Assembly (NCBI RefSeq): GCF_035917235.1
Contig: NZ_CP108423.1
Location: 6,415,501-6,479,500, forward strand
DNA length: 64,000 nucleotides
Direction: 5' to 3'
Origin: Streptomyces sp. NBC_01294
Lineage (GTDB): Bacteria; Actinomycetota; Actinomycetes; Streptomycetales; Streptomycetaceae
The stretch's first letter is position 1. Each line of letters opens with the position of its first letter. Below, piece by piece: positions 7,507 to 15,192 of the stretch. The position numbers and the translations under genes were made by a program. The notes under the pieces are model-generated. The model was not told where the DNA came from, did no database searches, and saw only the letters and a program-made list of their open reading frames with translations.

Positions 7507-8235
7507 TCAGCCCGCGGCCCCCTCCGGAACCAGTTCCCGGGCCGCGGCCACCAGTTCGGCGTTCGACCGCGCCGGCCGCCCGTCCGGCAGGCGCAGCACG
7601 TCCCCCGCGCCGGTCCGCGCGCCCGTCCCGCACCGCGCGGCCAGCCGCAGCACCGGCCAGGCGGCCGCGTCCCGCCCGTACAGCAGCACCGCCACCGGCG
7701 GCAGCCCGCGCAGCCCGGCCACCAGCGCCGGATCGGCCGTCGCGAGCTCGGCCGCGAGCCGGACCCGCCCGGGATCGCGCACCGGCCAGGCCAGGAACCG
7801 TGCCAACGGCTCCGGCCCGGCCGGCCCGCCCAACGGCACCACCGCGTCCACCGCCACCCCGCGCGCCAGCAGGACCTCCGCCAGCTCCCCGGCCCCCGGC
7901 TCCGCGAAGTGCACCACGGCCCGGTCCGGCAGCACCGTCCACGAGCGCACCCGCTCCCGCCGCCCCGCCGGATCGGGCTCGGTCCCGATGCTCGCGGACA
8001 CCGACAGCGGTACGCCGACCCCGGCGCCCCGCAGCGCCTCCAGCACCGGCCCGACCACCCGCGGCGAGAGGCTCTCCCGCCCGCACGGGGTCCGCGGGTG
8101 CACCAGTACCTCCCCGGCCCCCGCGGCGACTGCCCGCACGGCCGACTCCGCCAGGTCCTGCGGCGACATCGGCACGGCCGGACCGTCGGCGGCGCTCCGG
8201 GAGCCGTTCAGCGAGACCGGCAGCAGCGGGTTCAC
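7507..8235 (-). CDS. BKACE-like (DUF849) protein, divergent metal site
   Basis: A 242-residue protein resembling the 3-keto-5-aminohexanoate cleavage enzyme family (beta-keto acid cleavage with acetyl-CoA). The family start (LLPVSLNGSRS) and a VLVHPRTPCGRESLSP segment are recognisable. In characterised members this segment reads HxHxR-like, with two zinc-binding histidines. Here the first is Leu44 and only His46 remains, and the protein is shorter than the usual 270-300 residues, so activity may be altered or lost. The GTG at 8235 overlaps the stop of the upstream zinc-ribbon gene as GTGA, so the two are translationally coupled. Confidence 0.75.
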   Translation of the reverse strand: MNPLLPVSLNGSRSAADGPAVPMSPQDLAESAVRAVAAGAGEVLVHPRTPCGRESLSPRVVGPVLEALRGAGVGVPLSVSASIGTEPDPAGRRERVRSWTVLPDRAVVHFAEPGAGELAEVLLARGVAVDAVVPLGGPAGPEPLARFLAWPVRDPGRVRLAAELATADPALVAGLRGLPPVAVLLYGRDAAAWPVLRLAARCGTGARTGAGDVLRLPDGRPARSNAELVAAARELVPEGAAG

Positions 8236-8813
8236 GCGGCCCCTGCCGAGGGGGTGTCCGCCAGGGCCGGTCTCGGCACAACGATTCCGCAGCCCGCGCA
8301 CACCGGGCCGTCCCACGCCCACGCCCCCGCCCAGGGGCCGACCGGAGCCACCACCGGCCAGCGCAGTTCGGTGTCCCCGCAGACCGGGCACGCCGATCCC
8401 GGCTCCGACTCCAGCGCCCGCACCAGCCGCCGCAGGACCTCGCCCAGTGCCCCCTCCGGCCGCACTCCCGGATCCGCGCACCGCACCACCGCGTCCCCGC
8501 TCCCGCCCCACGCCCACTCCGGCCGGCGCAGCCCGTGGTGCTTCTCCCGCCGGCGCCGCTCCGCGAACTGGCGCTCGTACTCCAGCCAGACCGCCCGCGC
8601 GTCCTCCAGCTCCTCCAGCGCCGCGACCAGCCGCAGCGGATCGGCCCCCCGGTCCTCGGGGGCGATCCCGTGCCGGTCGCACAGGTGCCACCACGTGGCC
8701 CGGTGCCCGTACGGCGCGAACCGTTCCAGGCAGCGGCGCAGCGAGTGGCGCCGCAGGGCCCGGTCGTTGCGCGCGTCGCGCACCTGGTAGGCCAGACTCC
8801 GGAAACCCGCCAT
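8232..8813 (-). CDS. Hypothetical protein with C-terminal zinc ribbon
   Basis: A 193-residue protein I do not recognise. The N-terminal half is basic and Arg/Leu-rich (RSLAYQVRDARNDRALRRHSLRRC). The C-terminal part has a rubredoxin-like knuckle pair, CPVCGD and, about 30 residues later, CAGCG, which should bind one zinc. The ATG at 8813 follows GGAGGTGATGGTGTC, an excellent ribosome site. Coupling by GTGA to the BKACE-like gene suggests joint function. The zinc ribbon could bind nucleic acid or be structural. Confidence 0.7.
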   Translation of the reverse strand: MAGFRSLAYQVRDARNDRALRRHSLRRCLERFAPYGHRATWWHLCDRHGIAPEDRGADPLRLVAALEELEDARAVWLEYERQFAERRRREKHHGLRRPEWAWGGSGDAVVRCADPGVRPEGALGEVLRRLVRALESEPGSACPVCGDTELRWPVVAPVGPWAGAWAWDGPVCAGCGIVVPRPALADTPSAGAA

Positions 8814-8908
8814 GACACCATCACCTCCGCCGATGTGCCCAACATGCCCGGCCCGAGGCGGGCGCATGCGGGGGCGGTCGAGGCGTGCGGGTGGCACATG
8901 GCCGGAAG

Positions 8909-10408
8909 TCAGCGCCCCATGCGCCCCGCGGCCACCACGATCCGGGCCAGTTCCTCGTGGCAGATGTCGCTGTGCGCCCCCGAGGGGGCACCGCCGCGCC
9001 GCACCACGGAGCCCGCGTCCACACTGACGCAACCGGCCGCGGGGACCCCTTCGCGCAGGGCGGCGTCCAGGCTCAGCCGCGGTGCGCCGGGCACCGCCTG
9101 CACCCCGTCGTGTCCGATCGCGCCCCACCGCTCGTCGAAGCCGAGCAGTCCGGCCGAATCGCCCGCCATCCGGGAGGCCAGCGGATAGAAGACCTTGAGG
9201 GCCGAGTCGTGCGGGGAGTGGCAGGCCACCACCGGTCCGTCGACCCGGTGCTGGAGGCCGCGCAGGGCGCCGCCGCGGCCCTTGTCGTGGGGGAGCCGGT
9301 CGGCGAACGCGTAGTGGGAGAAGGCCCCTTGGAGCAGCGTGACGGATTTCAGGTACCGGGCGCCGACCGGCGCCGCGCGCAACGAGAACGACACCACCCG
9401 CGCTCCGAAGCTGTGTCCGATCAGGTGGAACCGCAGCGCCGGGCGGACGGCCGCCAGCTCCGCCAGCACCGGTCCGAGGCCGCGCTCGCCGACCAGGCCC
9501 GCCCGTTTCTTCATCTTGTAGTACGTCGCCTGTCGCAGCAGTTCCTTGGCGCCGCCCCACAGGCCGCGCAGCCCGCCGCCGACCGCGAGGCCCGGCCCGT
9601 CGCCGCCTTCACCGCCGTCACCGTCACCGCCGTCGGCGGCCGGACCGCCCGCCTCGACCAGGGCGCGCGCGAGGACCCGGCACACCTCCAGCACGTCGTC
9701 CGCGAAGATCGCGGGAACCGCCGGGGCGGCCGCCGTGGGCACCGCGTCCACCCCCGCCAACTCCCGTACGAGTGCGCCGAACTCGATGAAGGCGGCCTCC
9801 GACTCCGGCCGCTCCTCCAGCAGTTCCGCCAACCGGTCCAGCTCCGCCCGGCGGCCCGGCCAGAACTGCCCGAGCGCCTGGCGGGTGAGGGGGTCCAGTG
9901 CCGTACCGAAGCCGGGGTCGGCGAGGGCACCGGGCGGGTCGAAGTCCGGTATGGGCTCGTCCGAGAACCGCATCGCGGGCCAGACGACGCCCACGTAGCC
10001 CAGCCGGACCCCCGACCCGACCAGCCCCGGGAAGGGGGCGAAGAACCGGTCGTAGAGCCGGGTCGCGGTGGACCGGTCGCTGTTCCAGCCGTGCGCGAAG
10101 ACCAGCAGGTCCGTGGCCTCCATCCGGGCCACCGTGCCCTGCGTGGCCCGGTCCACGTCCCCCTGGGAGTCGAAGGTCAGCTCGGCGTACGGCCCGGCCC
10201 CGATCCCGGCCCCGAACGCTGTCCGGAGCCCGGCCCCGATCCCGGCCCCGATCCCGATCCCTGCCCGGTGCCCCGCACCGGTGGTCCCGGTCCCGGTCCC
10301 GGTCCCGGCTCCGGTTTCCGCACTGACCCCGATCCGCGCACCGGTCCCGCCGCCGGTCCCGTCCCCGCTTCCCGCGCCGCTCCCGAATCCGCCACCGATG
10401 TCCGCCAT
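8909..10408 (-). CDS. Alpha/beta-hydrolase with Gly/Ala-rich N-terminal tract
   Basis: A 499-residue protein. An HGW oxyanion segment (LLVFAHGWNSD), the nucleophile elbow GHSFGARVV near residue 332 and later His-containing loops identify an alpha/beta-hydrolase related to the DUF900-like or serine-esterase types. The first 70 residues are almost pure Gly/Ala/Thr/Ile (for example TGTGTGTTGAG, GIGIGAGIGAG), encoded by GC-rich hexamer repeats. A second Gly/Asp-rich insert lies near residue 255. The ATG at 10408 is preceded by GAGGGGGA. There is no signal peptide, so it is probably cytoplasmic. Substrate unknown. Confidence 0.82.
   Translation of the reverse strand: MADIGGGFGSGAGSGDGTGGGTGARIGVSAETGAGTGTGTGTTGAGHRAGIGIGAGIGAGLRTAFGAGIGAGPYAELTFDSQGDVDRATQGTVARMEATDLLVFAHGWNSDRSTATRLYDRFFAPFPGLVGSGVRLGYVGVVWPAMRFSDEPIPDFDPPGALADPGFGTALDPLTRQALGQFWPGRRAELDRLAELLEERPESEAAFIEFGALVRELAGVDAVPTAAAPAVPAIFADDVLEVCRVLARALVEAGGPAADGGDGDGGEGGDGPGLAVGGGLRGLWGGAKELLRQATYYKMKKRAGLVGERGLGPVLAELAAVRPALRFHLIGHSFGARVVSFSLRAAPVGARYLKSVTLLQGAFSHYAFADRLPHDKGRGGALRGLQHRVDGPVVACHSPHDSALKVFYPLASRMAGDSAGLLGFDERWGAIGHDGVQAVPGAPRLSLDAALREGVPAAGCVSVDAGSVVRRGGAPSGAHSDICHEELARIVVAAGRMGR
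10192..10344. repeat. CCCGGN/CCGATC hexamer-rich low-complexity tract
   Basis: Runs of CCCGGTCCCGGT and GATCCCGGCCCC units lie inside the 5' part of the alpha/beta-hydrolase gene and encode its Gly/Ala/Ile-rich leader. The reading frame stays open, so the repeat changes in multiples of six or three bases. Confidence 0.8.
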
Positions 10409-10491
10409 GACGTCCCCCTCCACGCCGTGCCTCCGGTGCAGTCAGCATCCTGCTGCCGGGCCCGCCCGGCCAGCCCCCTGACGCGGTCGGC

Positions 10492-11829
10492 TCACGGATA
10501 GAGCAGGTACTTCTCCCGCACCGCGCCGAAGCGCGCCAGCCCCGCCGCCCAGTCGGCCGCGACCTCCTCCACCCCGGCCCCCGCGTCCACCATCGTCCGT
10601 ACCCGGTCCGAGCCGGTCAGCCGGTCGATCCAGTGGTCCGTCCGCCAGGCGAAGCCGCTCCACGCCCGCCGCGCGGTGACCAGCAGTCCGATCCCGGCCC
10701 GTACCGGATCGAAGGCCTCCCGGTCGTGCACGATCAGCCGGACCCCGCCGCACACCTTCCCCACGTGCTTGGAGAAGGTCGGCGTGAAGTACGCCTCCCG
10801 GAACCACACCCCGGGCAGGCCCAGCTCGTTCGCCGCCTCCGCCCACCGCCGGTCGATGCCCTCCGCGCCCACCACCTCGAAGGGTGTGGTCGTCCCGCGC
10901 CCCTCGGAGAGGTTCGTCCCCTCGAACAGGCAGGTGCCGGCGTACGCGAGGGCCGTGTCCGGTGTCGGCATGTTCGGGCTGGGCGGCACCCAGGGCAGCC
11001 CGGTCTCCCCGAAGAACGACTCCCGCCGCCACCCGGACATCGCCACCGTCCGCAGCGTGACGGGCCGGTCGGCCAGGAACTCGCCGTTGAAGAGCCGGGC
11101 CAGTTCGGCCGTCGTCATCCCGTGCGCGAGGGCGATCGGCTCCCGGCCGACGAAGCTCGCGTACGGCCGCTCCAGCACGGGCCCCGCGGCCCGCCGGCCG
11201 CCCGCCGGGTTCGGCCGGTCGAGCACCACCACCGCCTTGCCGGCGAGCGCGGCCGCGCGCATGCAGTCGTAGAGGGTCCAGATGTAGGTGTAGAAGCGCG
11301 CCCCGACGTCCTGGATGTCGAAGACGACGGTGTCGATCCCGGCCGCCGTGAAGACGTCCGCGAGCCGCTGCCCGCTCTTGTCGTACGTGTCGTACACCGG
11401 AAGTCCGGTCGCCGGATCCCGGGAGGCGCCCTCGGAGTCCCCTGCCTGCGCCGTCCCGCGGAAGCCGTGCTCGGGCCCGAACACCGCGACCAGGTCGACC
11501 CGTTCGTCCGCGTGCAGGACGTCGACCAAGTGCCGGGCGTCGGGGGTGATCCCGGTGGGGTTGGTGACCACCCCGACCTTCTGCCCGGCCAGTACGCCGT
11601 ACCCGTCCGCCGCGAGCTGCTCGAAGCCGGTGCGCACCCGGCCGGCGGCCCTCGGTGCGGCCGATCCGGCGGGCGCTGCGGCCCCGGCGCCGGCGGTCCC
11701 GGTCCCAGCCCCGGCTGCGGACCCGGCGCCCGCGGACCCGGCCGTCGTGCCGGCTCCCACCGCCCCCAGGGCGCCCGCCGATCCCATGGCCCCCGCCAGC
11801 CCCAGCACCCCGCGTCGCGACAGCGTCAT
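10492..11829 (-). CDS. NamZ-type exo-beta-N-acetylmuramidase (DUF1343), Tat-exported
   Basis: A 445-residue protein. It begins with a twin-arginine signal (MTLSRRGVLGLAGAMG) and an Ala/Gly-rich stretch up to about residue 60, then the DUF1343 domain. Conserved blocks are KVGVVTNPTGITPD, VFGPEHGFRGTAQAGD with the family's acidic catalytic candidate, DIQDVGARFYTYI, PNPAGG and LAHGMTTAEL. The family founder NamZ of Bacillus subtilis removes MurNAc from the non-reducing end of peptidoglycan fragments. Here that implies extracellular muropeptide recycling. It is divergent from the SDR gene; a TetR-type box lies 38-53 bases upstream of its start. Confidence 0.9.
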   Translation of the reverse strand: MTLSRRGVLGLAGAMGSAGALGAVGAGTTAGSAGAGSAAGAGTGTAGAGAAAPAGSAAPRAAGRVRTGFEQLAADGYGVLAGQKVGVVTNPTGITPDARHLVDVLHADERVDLVAVFGPEHGFRGTAQAGDSEGASRDPATGLPVYDTYDKSGQRLADVFTAAGIDTVVFDIQDVGARFYTYIWTLYDCMRAAALAGKAVVVLDRPNPAGGRRAAGPVLERPYASFVGREPIALAHGMTTAELARLFNGEFLADRPVTLRTVAMSGWRRESFFGETGLPWVPPSPNMPTPDTALAYAGTCLFEGTNLSEGRGTTTPFEVVGAEGIDRRWAEAANELGLPGVWFREAYFTPTFSKHVGKVCGGVRLIVHDREAFDPVRAGIGLLVTARRAWSGFAWRTDHWIDRLTGSDRVRTMVDAGAGVEEVAADWAAGLARFGAVREKYLLYP

Positions 11830-11866
11830 CCGGCCACGCTACGAGTCGCGCCCCTTCCGCCCGGAC

Positions 11867-11882
11867 ATACCGACTGGTTAGT
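11867..11882. promoter_or_regulatory. Putative TetR box ATACCGACTGGTTAGT
   Basis: It lies between the divergent NamZ-like and SDR genes, 58 bases before the SDR start. The left half, ATACCGACTGGT, recurs (on the other strand) in the palindrome at 19332-19349 upstream of the kinase gene. Symmetry is imperfect here (ACCGACTGGTTAGT). It probably belongs to the regulon of the local TetR protein at 14587. Confidence 0.5.
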
Positions 11883-11940
11883 CTGCTCGCCGTCGGCAGA
11901 TGAGCACGGTCGGATTCCGGCCGCACGAGAGGTGATCCCC

Positions 11941-12705
11941 GTGAACGCGTACCAGGACCAGCGAGTCGTCGTCACCGGCGCGGGCGGCGGCATCGGCGCC
12001 GCCCTCGCGCACCGCTTCGCGGCCGAGGGCGCCACGGTGGTGATCAACGACCTCGACCCGGCCAAGGCCGCCGCGGTGGCGGGCGCGATCGGCGACCGCG
12101 CGATCCCGGTGCCCGGCGACGCCTCCGCGATCGTGGCCGAGGCGCGCGAGGCCCTCGGCGGGACGGTCGACGTCTACTGTGCCAACGCCGGACTCGCCTC
12201 GGGCGGCGACGCCTTCGCCGACGAGGCCGTCTGGGAAGCGGCCTGGGACACCAACGTCATGGCCCACGTGCGCGCCGCGCGACTGCTGCTGCCGGACTGG
12301 CTGGAGCGGGAGAGCGGCCGCTTCGTGTCCACCGTCTCGGCAGCCGGGCTGCTGACCATGATCGGGGCGGCCCCGTACAGTGTCACCAAGCACGGTGCGC
12401 TCGCCTTCGCCGAATGGCTCTCGCTGACCTACCGGCACCGCGGTGTCCAGGTCCACGCGATCTGCCCGCAAGGGGTGCGCACCGACATGCTGACCGCCGC
12501 GGGCTCGGCGGGCGAACTCGTCCTCGCGCCGACCGCGATCGAGCCCGAAGCGGTCGCTGACGCGCTGTTCGACGGCATGGAGAAGGGCCGGTTCTTGATC
12601 CTCCCGCACCCCGAGGTCGCCGACTTCTACGCCGCCCGCGCCACCGAGCCGGACCGCTGGCTGAGCGGCATGAACCACCTCCAGCAGAAATGGGAAACCC
12701 GGTGA
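11941..12705 (+). CDS. Short-chain dehydrogenase/reductase (SDR)
   Basis: A 254-residue classical SDR: TGAGGGIG cofactor motif at 12-19, CANAG at about 80-85, and the catalytic pair Tyr146/Lys150 in PYSVTK. It oxidises or reduces a secondary alcohol/ketone with NAD(P). The GTG at 11941 follows GAGAGGTGAT (11927-11936), nearly a perfect anti-16S match, which decides the start. Its stop overlaps the acyl-CoA ligase start as GTGA. Position beside a ligase, and sharing a box with the kinase/ACAD pair, fits a role comparable to the oxidoreductase step of the levulinate/4-hydroxyacid pathway (inference). Confidence 0.93.
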   Translation: MNAYQDQRVVVTGAGGGIGAALAHRFAAEGATVVINDLDPAKAAAVAGAIGDRAIPVPGDASAIVAEAREALGGTVDVYCANAGLASGGDAFADEAVWEAAWDTNVMAHVRAARLLLPDWLERESGRFVSTVSAAGLLTMIGAAPYSVTKHGALAFAEWLSLTYRHRGVQVHAICPQGVRTDMLTAAGSAGELVLAPTAIEPEAVADALFDGMEKGRFLILPHPEVADFYAARATEPDRWLSGMNHLQQKWETR

Positions 12706-14513
12706 CCACGTACGGATCCTCGTACGGAACCCCGTACGGCTCCGCGTACGCCGCCAAGCCCTGGCTCGGGCTGCTCGCCCCCGTCCAGCGGGCGCCCGTG
12801 ACTCCGCCGCCCACCGTCCTGCACGCCTTCCGCGAGGCCGTCGCCCGGGCCCCCGAGCGCACCGCGCTGGCCTACTTCGACGGCCGGATCGGCTACGCCG
12901 AGGCCGACGCGCTCTCCGACTCCGTCGCCGGTCACCTCGCGGCGCGGGGCGTCCGCCGCGGGGACCGGGTCGCGGTCATGCTGCAGAACACCCCGCACTT
13001 CGTGCTCGCCGTACTCGCCGCCTGGAAGGCCGGGGCCGTCGTCGTCCCGCTCAACCCGATGTACAAGTCCGGCGAAGTCGCGCACGTCCTGGGCGACTCC
13101 GGGGCCGCCGCGCTGGTCTGCGACGGCCGCGCGTGGGAGGCGTACCTGTGCGAGGCCGTGCGGGGCAGCGCCGTGCGGACCGTCCTGACCAGCTCGGACC
13201 AGGACTTCCAGACCCGGAACGACCCGCGGATCTTCCCTCCGGCGCCCACCCGGCCCGCCCCGCAGGACGCGCCGTCCGCGCCGGACCCCGTCCCCGGGCC
13301 GTCGGATCAGGCGGTCGGCGAGACCGTCGGCGAGACGGTCGGCCAGGCGCGCGGTCGGACGGCCCTCGCAGGCGCCCCGGCGGACCCCCATGTCGCCGAC
13401 CTCGCCACCGTGGCCCGCGGCACGCGCCCCGCGCCGCAGGACCCGGGCCTCACCGCCGCCGACACCGCCCTCATCAGCTACACCTCCGGCACCAGCGGCA
13501 CCCCCAAGGGCGCGATGAACCCGCACGGCGCGCTCACGTACAACGCCGTACGGCAGGTCACCGCCCACCCCCTCCCCGAAGGCGCCACCTACTTCGCCCT
13601 CGCACCCCTCTTCCACATCACCGGCATGGTCTGCGAGCTCACCGCCTCCTTCGCCAACGGCGGCACCCTCGTCCTCGCCCACCGCTTCGACGCCGGAGCC
13701 GTCCTCGACGCCTTCCTGGAGCACCGCCCCGCCTACACCGTCGGCCCGGCCACCGCCTTCATGGCCCTCGCCGCGCACCCCGTCGCCACCCCGGACCACT
13801 TCGCCTCGTTCCAGGTGATCTCCTCCGGCGGCGCCCCGCTCCCGCCCGCCCTCGTCGAGCGGCTGCGCACCGCCTTCGGCTTCTACCTCCGCAACGGCTA
13901 CGGCCTCACCGAGTGCACCGCCCCCTGCGCCAGCGTGCCCGTGCACCTCGAAGCCCCCGTCGACCCCGCCTCCGGCACCCTCTCCGTGGGCCTGCCCGGC
14001 GCCGACACCGTCGTGCGCATCCTCGACGAGCACGGCGCCGAGGTGCCCTTCGGCGAGACCGGCGAGATAGCCGTCCGCGGCCCCCAGGTCGTGCCCGGCT
14101 ACTGGGGACTGCCCGCGGACACCGCCGAGGCCTTCCCGGACGGCGAACTGCGCACCGGGGACGTCGGTTTCATGGACCCGGACGGCTGGCTCTACGTCGT
14201 CGACCGGAAGAAGGACATGATCAACGCCTCCGGCTTCAAGGTCTGGCCGCGCGAGGTCGAGGACGTGCTCTACACCCACCCCGCCGTCCGCGAGGCGGCG
14301 GTGGTCGGCGTCCCCGACCCCTACCGCGGGGAGAGCGTCAAGGCGTACGTGAGCCTGCGCCCCGGCACCTCGGCCGAACCGCAGGAGCTCTCCGCCTACT
14401 GCGCCGCGCGCATCGCCGCGTACAAATACCCGCGCCAGGTGGAGGTCCTGCCTGTCCTTCCGAAGACGACCAGTGGCAAGATCCTGCGACGGGAACTGCG
14501 CGATCGCGGCTGA
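12702..14513 (+). CDS. Acyl-CoA ligase (AMP-forming, FadD-like)
   Basis: A protein of about 603 residues with the full adenylate-forming set: P-loop YTSGTSGTPKGAM, YGLTECTAP, GELRTGDVGFMDPDGW, the hinge DRKKDMINASGFKVWPREVE and the catalytic lysine in PKTTSGKILRREL. It activates a carboxylic acid to acyl-CoA through an acyl-AMP. The GTG at 12702 overlaps the SDR stop (GTGA); an ATG at 12690 four codons upstream is an alternative. An unusual insert of about 70 Pro/Ala/Gly-rich residues, including VGETVGETVGQ, separates the N-terminal subdomain from the P-loop. It ends 73 bases before a TetR gene on the same strand. Confidence 0.94.
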   Translation: MTTYGSSYGTPYGSAYAAKPWLGLLAPVQRAPVTPPPTVLHAFREAVARAPERTALAYFDGRIGYAEADALSDSVAGHLAARGVRRGDRVAVMLQNTPHFVLAVLAAWKAGAVVVPLNPMYKSGEVAHVLGDSGAAALVCDGRAWEAYLCEAVRGSAVRTVLTSSDQDFQTRNDPRIFPPAPTRPAPQDAPSAPDPVPGPSDQAVGETVGETVGQARGRTALAGAPADPHVADLATVARGTRPAPQDPGLTAADTALISYTSGTSGTPKGAMNPHGALTYNAVRQVTAHPLPEGATYFALAPLFHITGMVCELTASFANGGTLVLAHRFDAGAVLDAFLEHRPAYTVGPATAFMALAAHPVATPDHFASFQVISSGGAPLPPALVERLRTAFGFYLRNGYGLTECTAPCASVPVHLEAPVDPASGTLSVGLPGADTVVRILDEHGAEVPFGETGEIAVRGPQVVPGYWGLPADTAEAFPDGELRTGDVGFMDPDGWLYVVDRKKDMINASGFKVWPREVEDVLYTHPAVREAAVVGVPDPYRGESVKAYVSLRPGTSAEPQELSAYCAARIAAYKYPRQVEVLPVLPKTTSGKILRRELRDRG

Positions 14514-14586
14514 AAACAGTCGGACGGTCGTACAGCTGGTCGCAGTGCAGTGACCAGGCAGGAATGAGGAAGGGAAGGTCAGCGCC

Positions 14587-15192
14587 ATGGCGGCCAGGAC
14601 CACGGAGCCCGCAGGCACGCACGAAGCCCCGGTACCGCAGCGGCTGCTGGCCGTCGCCACCCGGCTGTTCGCCGAGCGCGGCTACGACCGCACCTCCGTC
14701 CAGGAGATCGTCGAGGCGGCCGGAGTCACCAAGGGTGCGCTCTACCACTACTTCGGCTCCAAGGACGATCTGCTGCACGAGGTGTACGCGCGGATGCTGC
14801 GCCTGCAACAGCAGCGGCTCGACGCGGTGGCCGATTCCGACGCGCCCGTCGAGGAGCGGCTGCGGGCGGCGGCCGCCGACGTGGTCGTCACGACCATCGA
14901 GAACCTCGACGACGCGATGATCTTCTTCCGGTCGATGCACCAGCTCAGCCCGGAGAAGTTCAAGCAGGTCCGGGCTGAGCGCCGCCGCTACCACGAGCGC
15001 TTCCGGGCCCTGGTCGAGGAGGGCCAGCGCACCGGGGTGTTCTCCAGCGCCACCCCCGCCGACCTGGTGGTGGACTACCACTTCGGATCCGTGCACCACC
15101 TGTCCACCTGGTACCGGGCGGACGGCCCGCTCACGCCGCAGCAGGTCGCCGACCATCTCGCGGACCTGCTGCTGCGCGCGCTGCGCCCCTGA
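14587..15192 (+). CDS. TetR-family transcriptional regulator
   Basis: A 201-residue regulator. The HTH is at about 17-62 (RLLAVATRLFAERGYDRTSV, then GVTKGALYHYFGSKDDLL), with a C-terminal domain resembling the acyl-CoA-responsive KstR2/FadR-type TetR proteins. It follows the SDR-ligase pair on the same strand and is the best candidate to bind the ATACCGACTGGT boxes at 11867 and 19332. The ATG at 14587 is preceded by GGAAGG. Its last 62 bases overlap the 3' end of the convergent ene-reductase gene. Confidence 0.92.
   Translation: MAARTTEPAGTHEAPVPQRLLAVATRLFAERGYDRTSVQEIVEAAGVTKGALYHYFGSKDDLLHEVYARMLRLQQQRLDAVADSDAPVEERLRAAAADVVVTTIENLDDAMIFFRSMHQLSPEKFKQVRAERRRYHERFRALVEEGQRTGVFSSATPADLVVDYHFGSVHHLSTWYRADGPLTPQQVADHLADLLLRALRP

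Noticed and set aside
7424..9188. Several 450-575-residue plus-strand open frames
   Set aside because: They are Pro/Arg/Ser-rich antisense readings of the BKACE-like, zinc-ribbon and hydrolase genes, which have recognisable motifs on the minus strand.
14338..15156. Minus-strand open frame over the TetR gene at 14587
   Set aside because: It only mirrors the TetR codons; the TetR HTH is clear on the plus strand.
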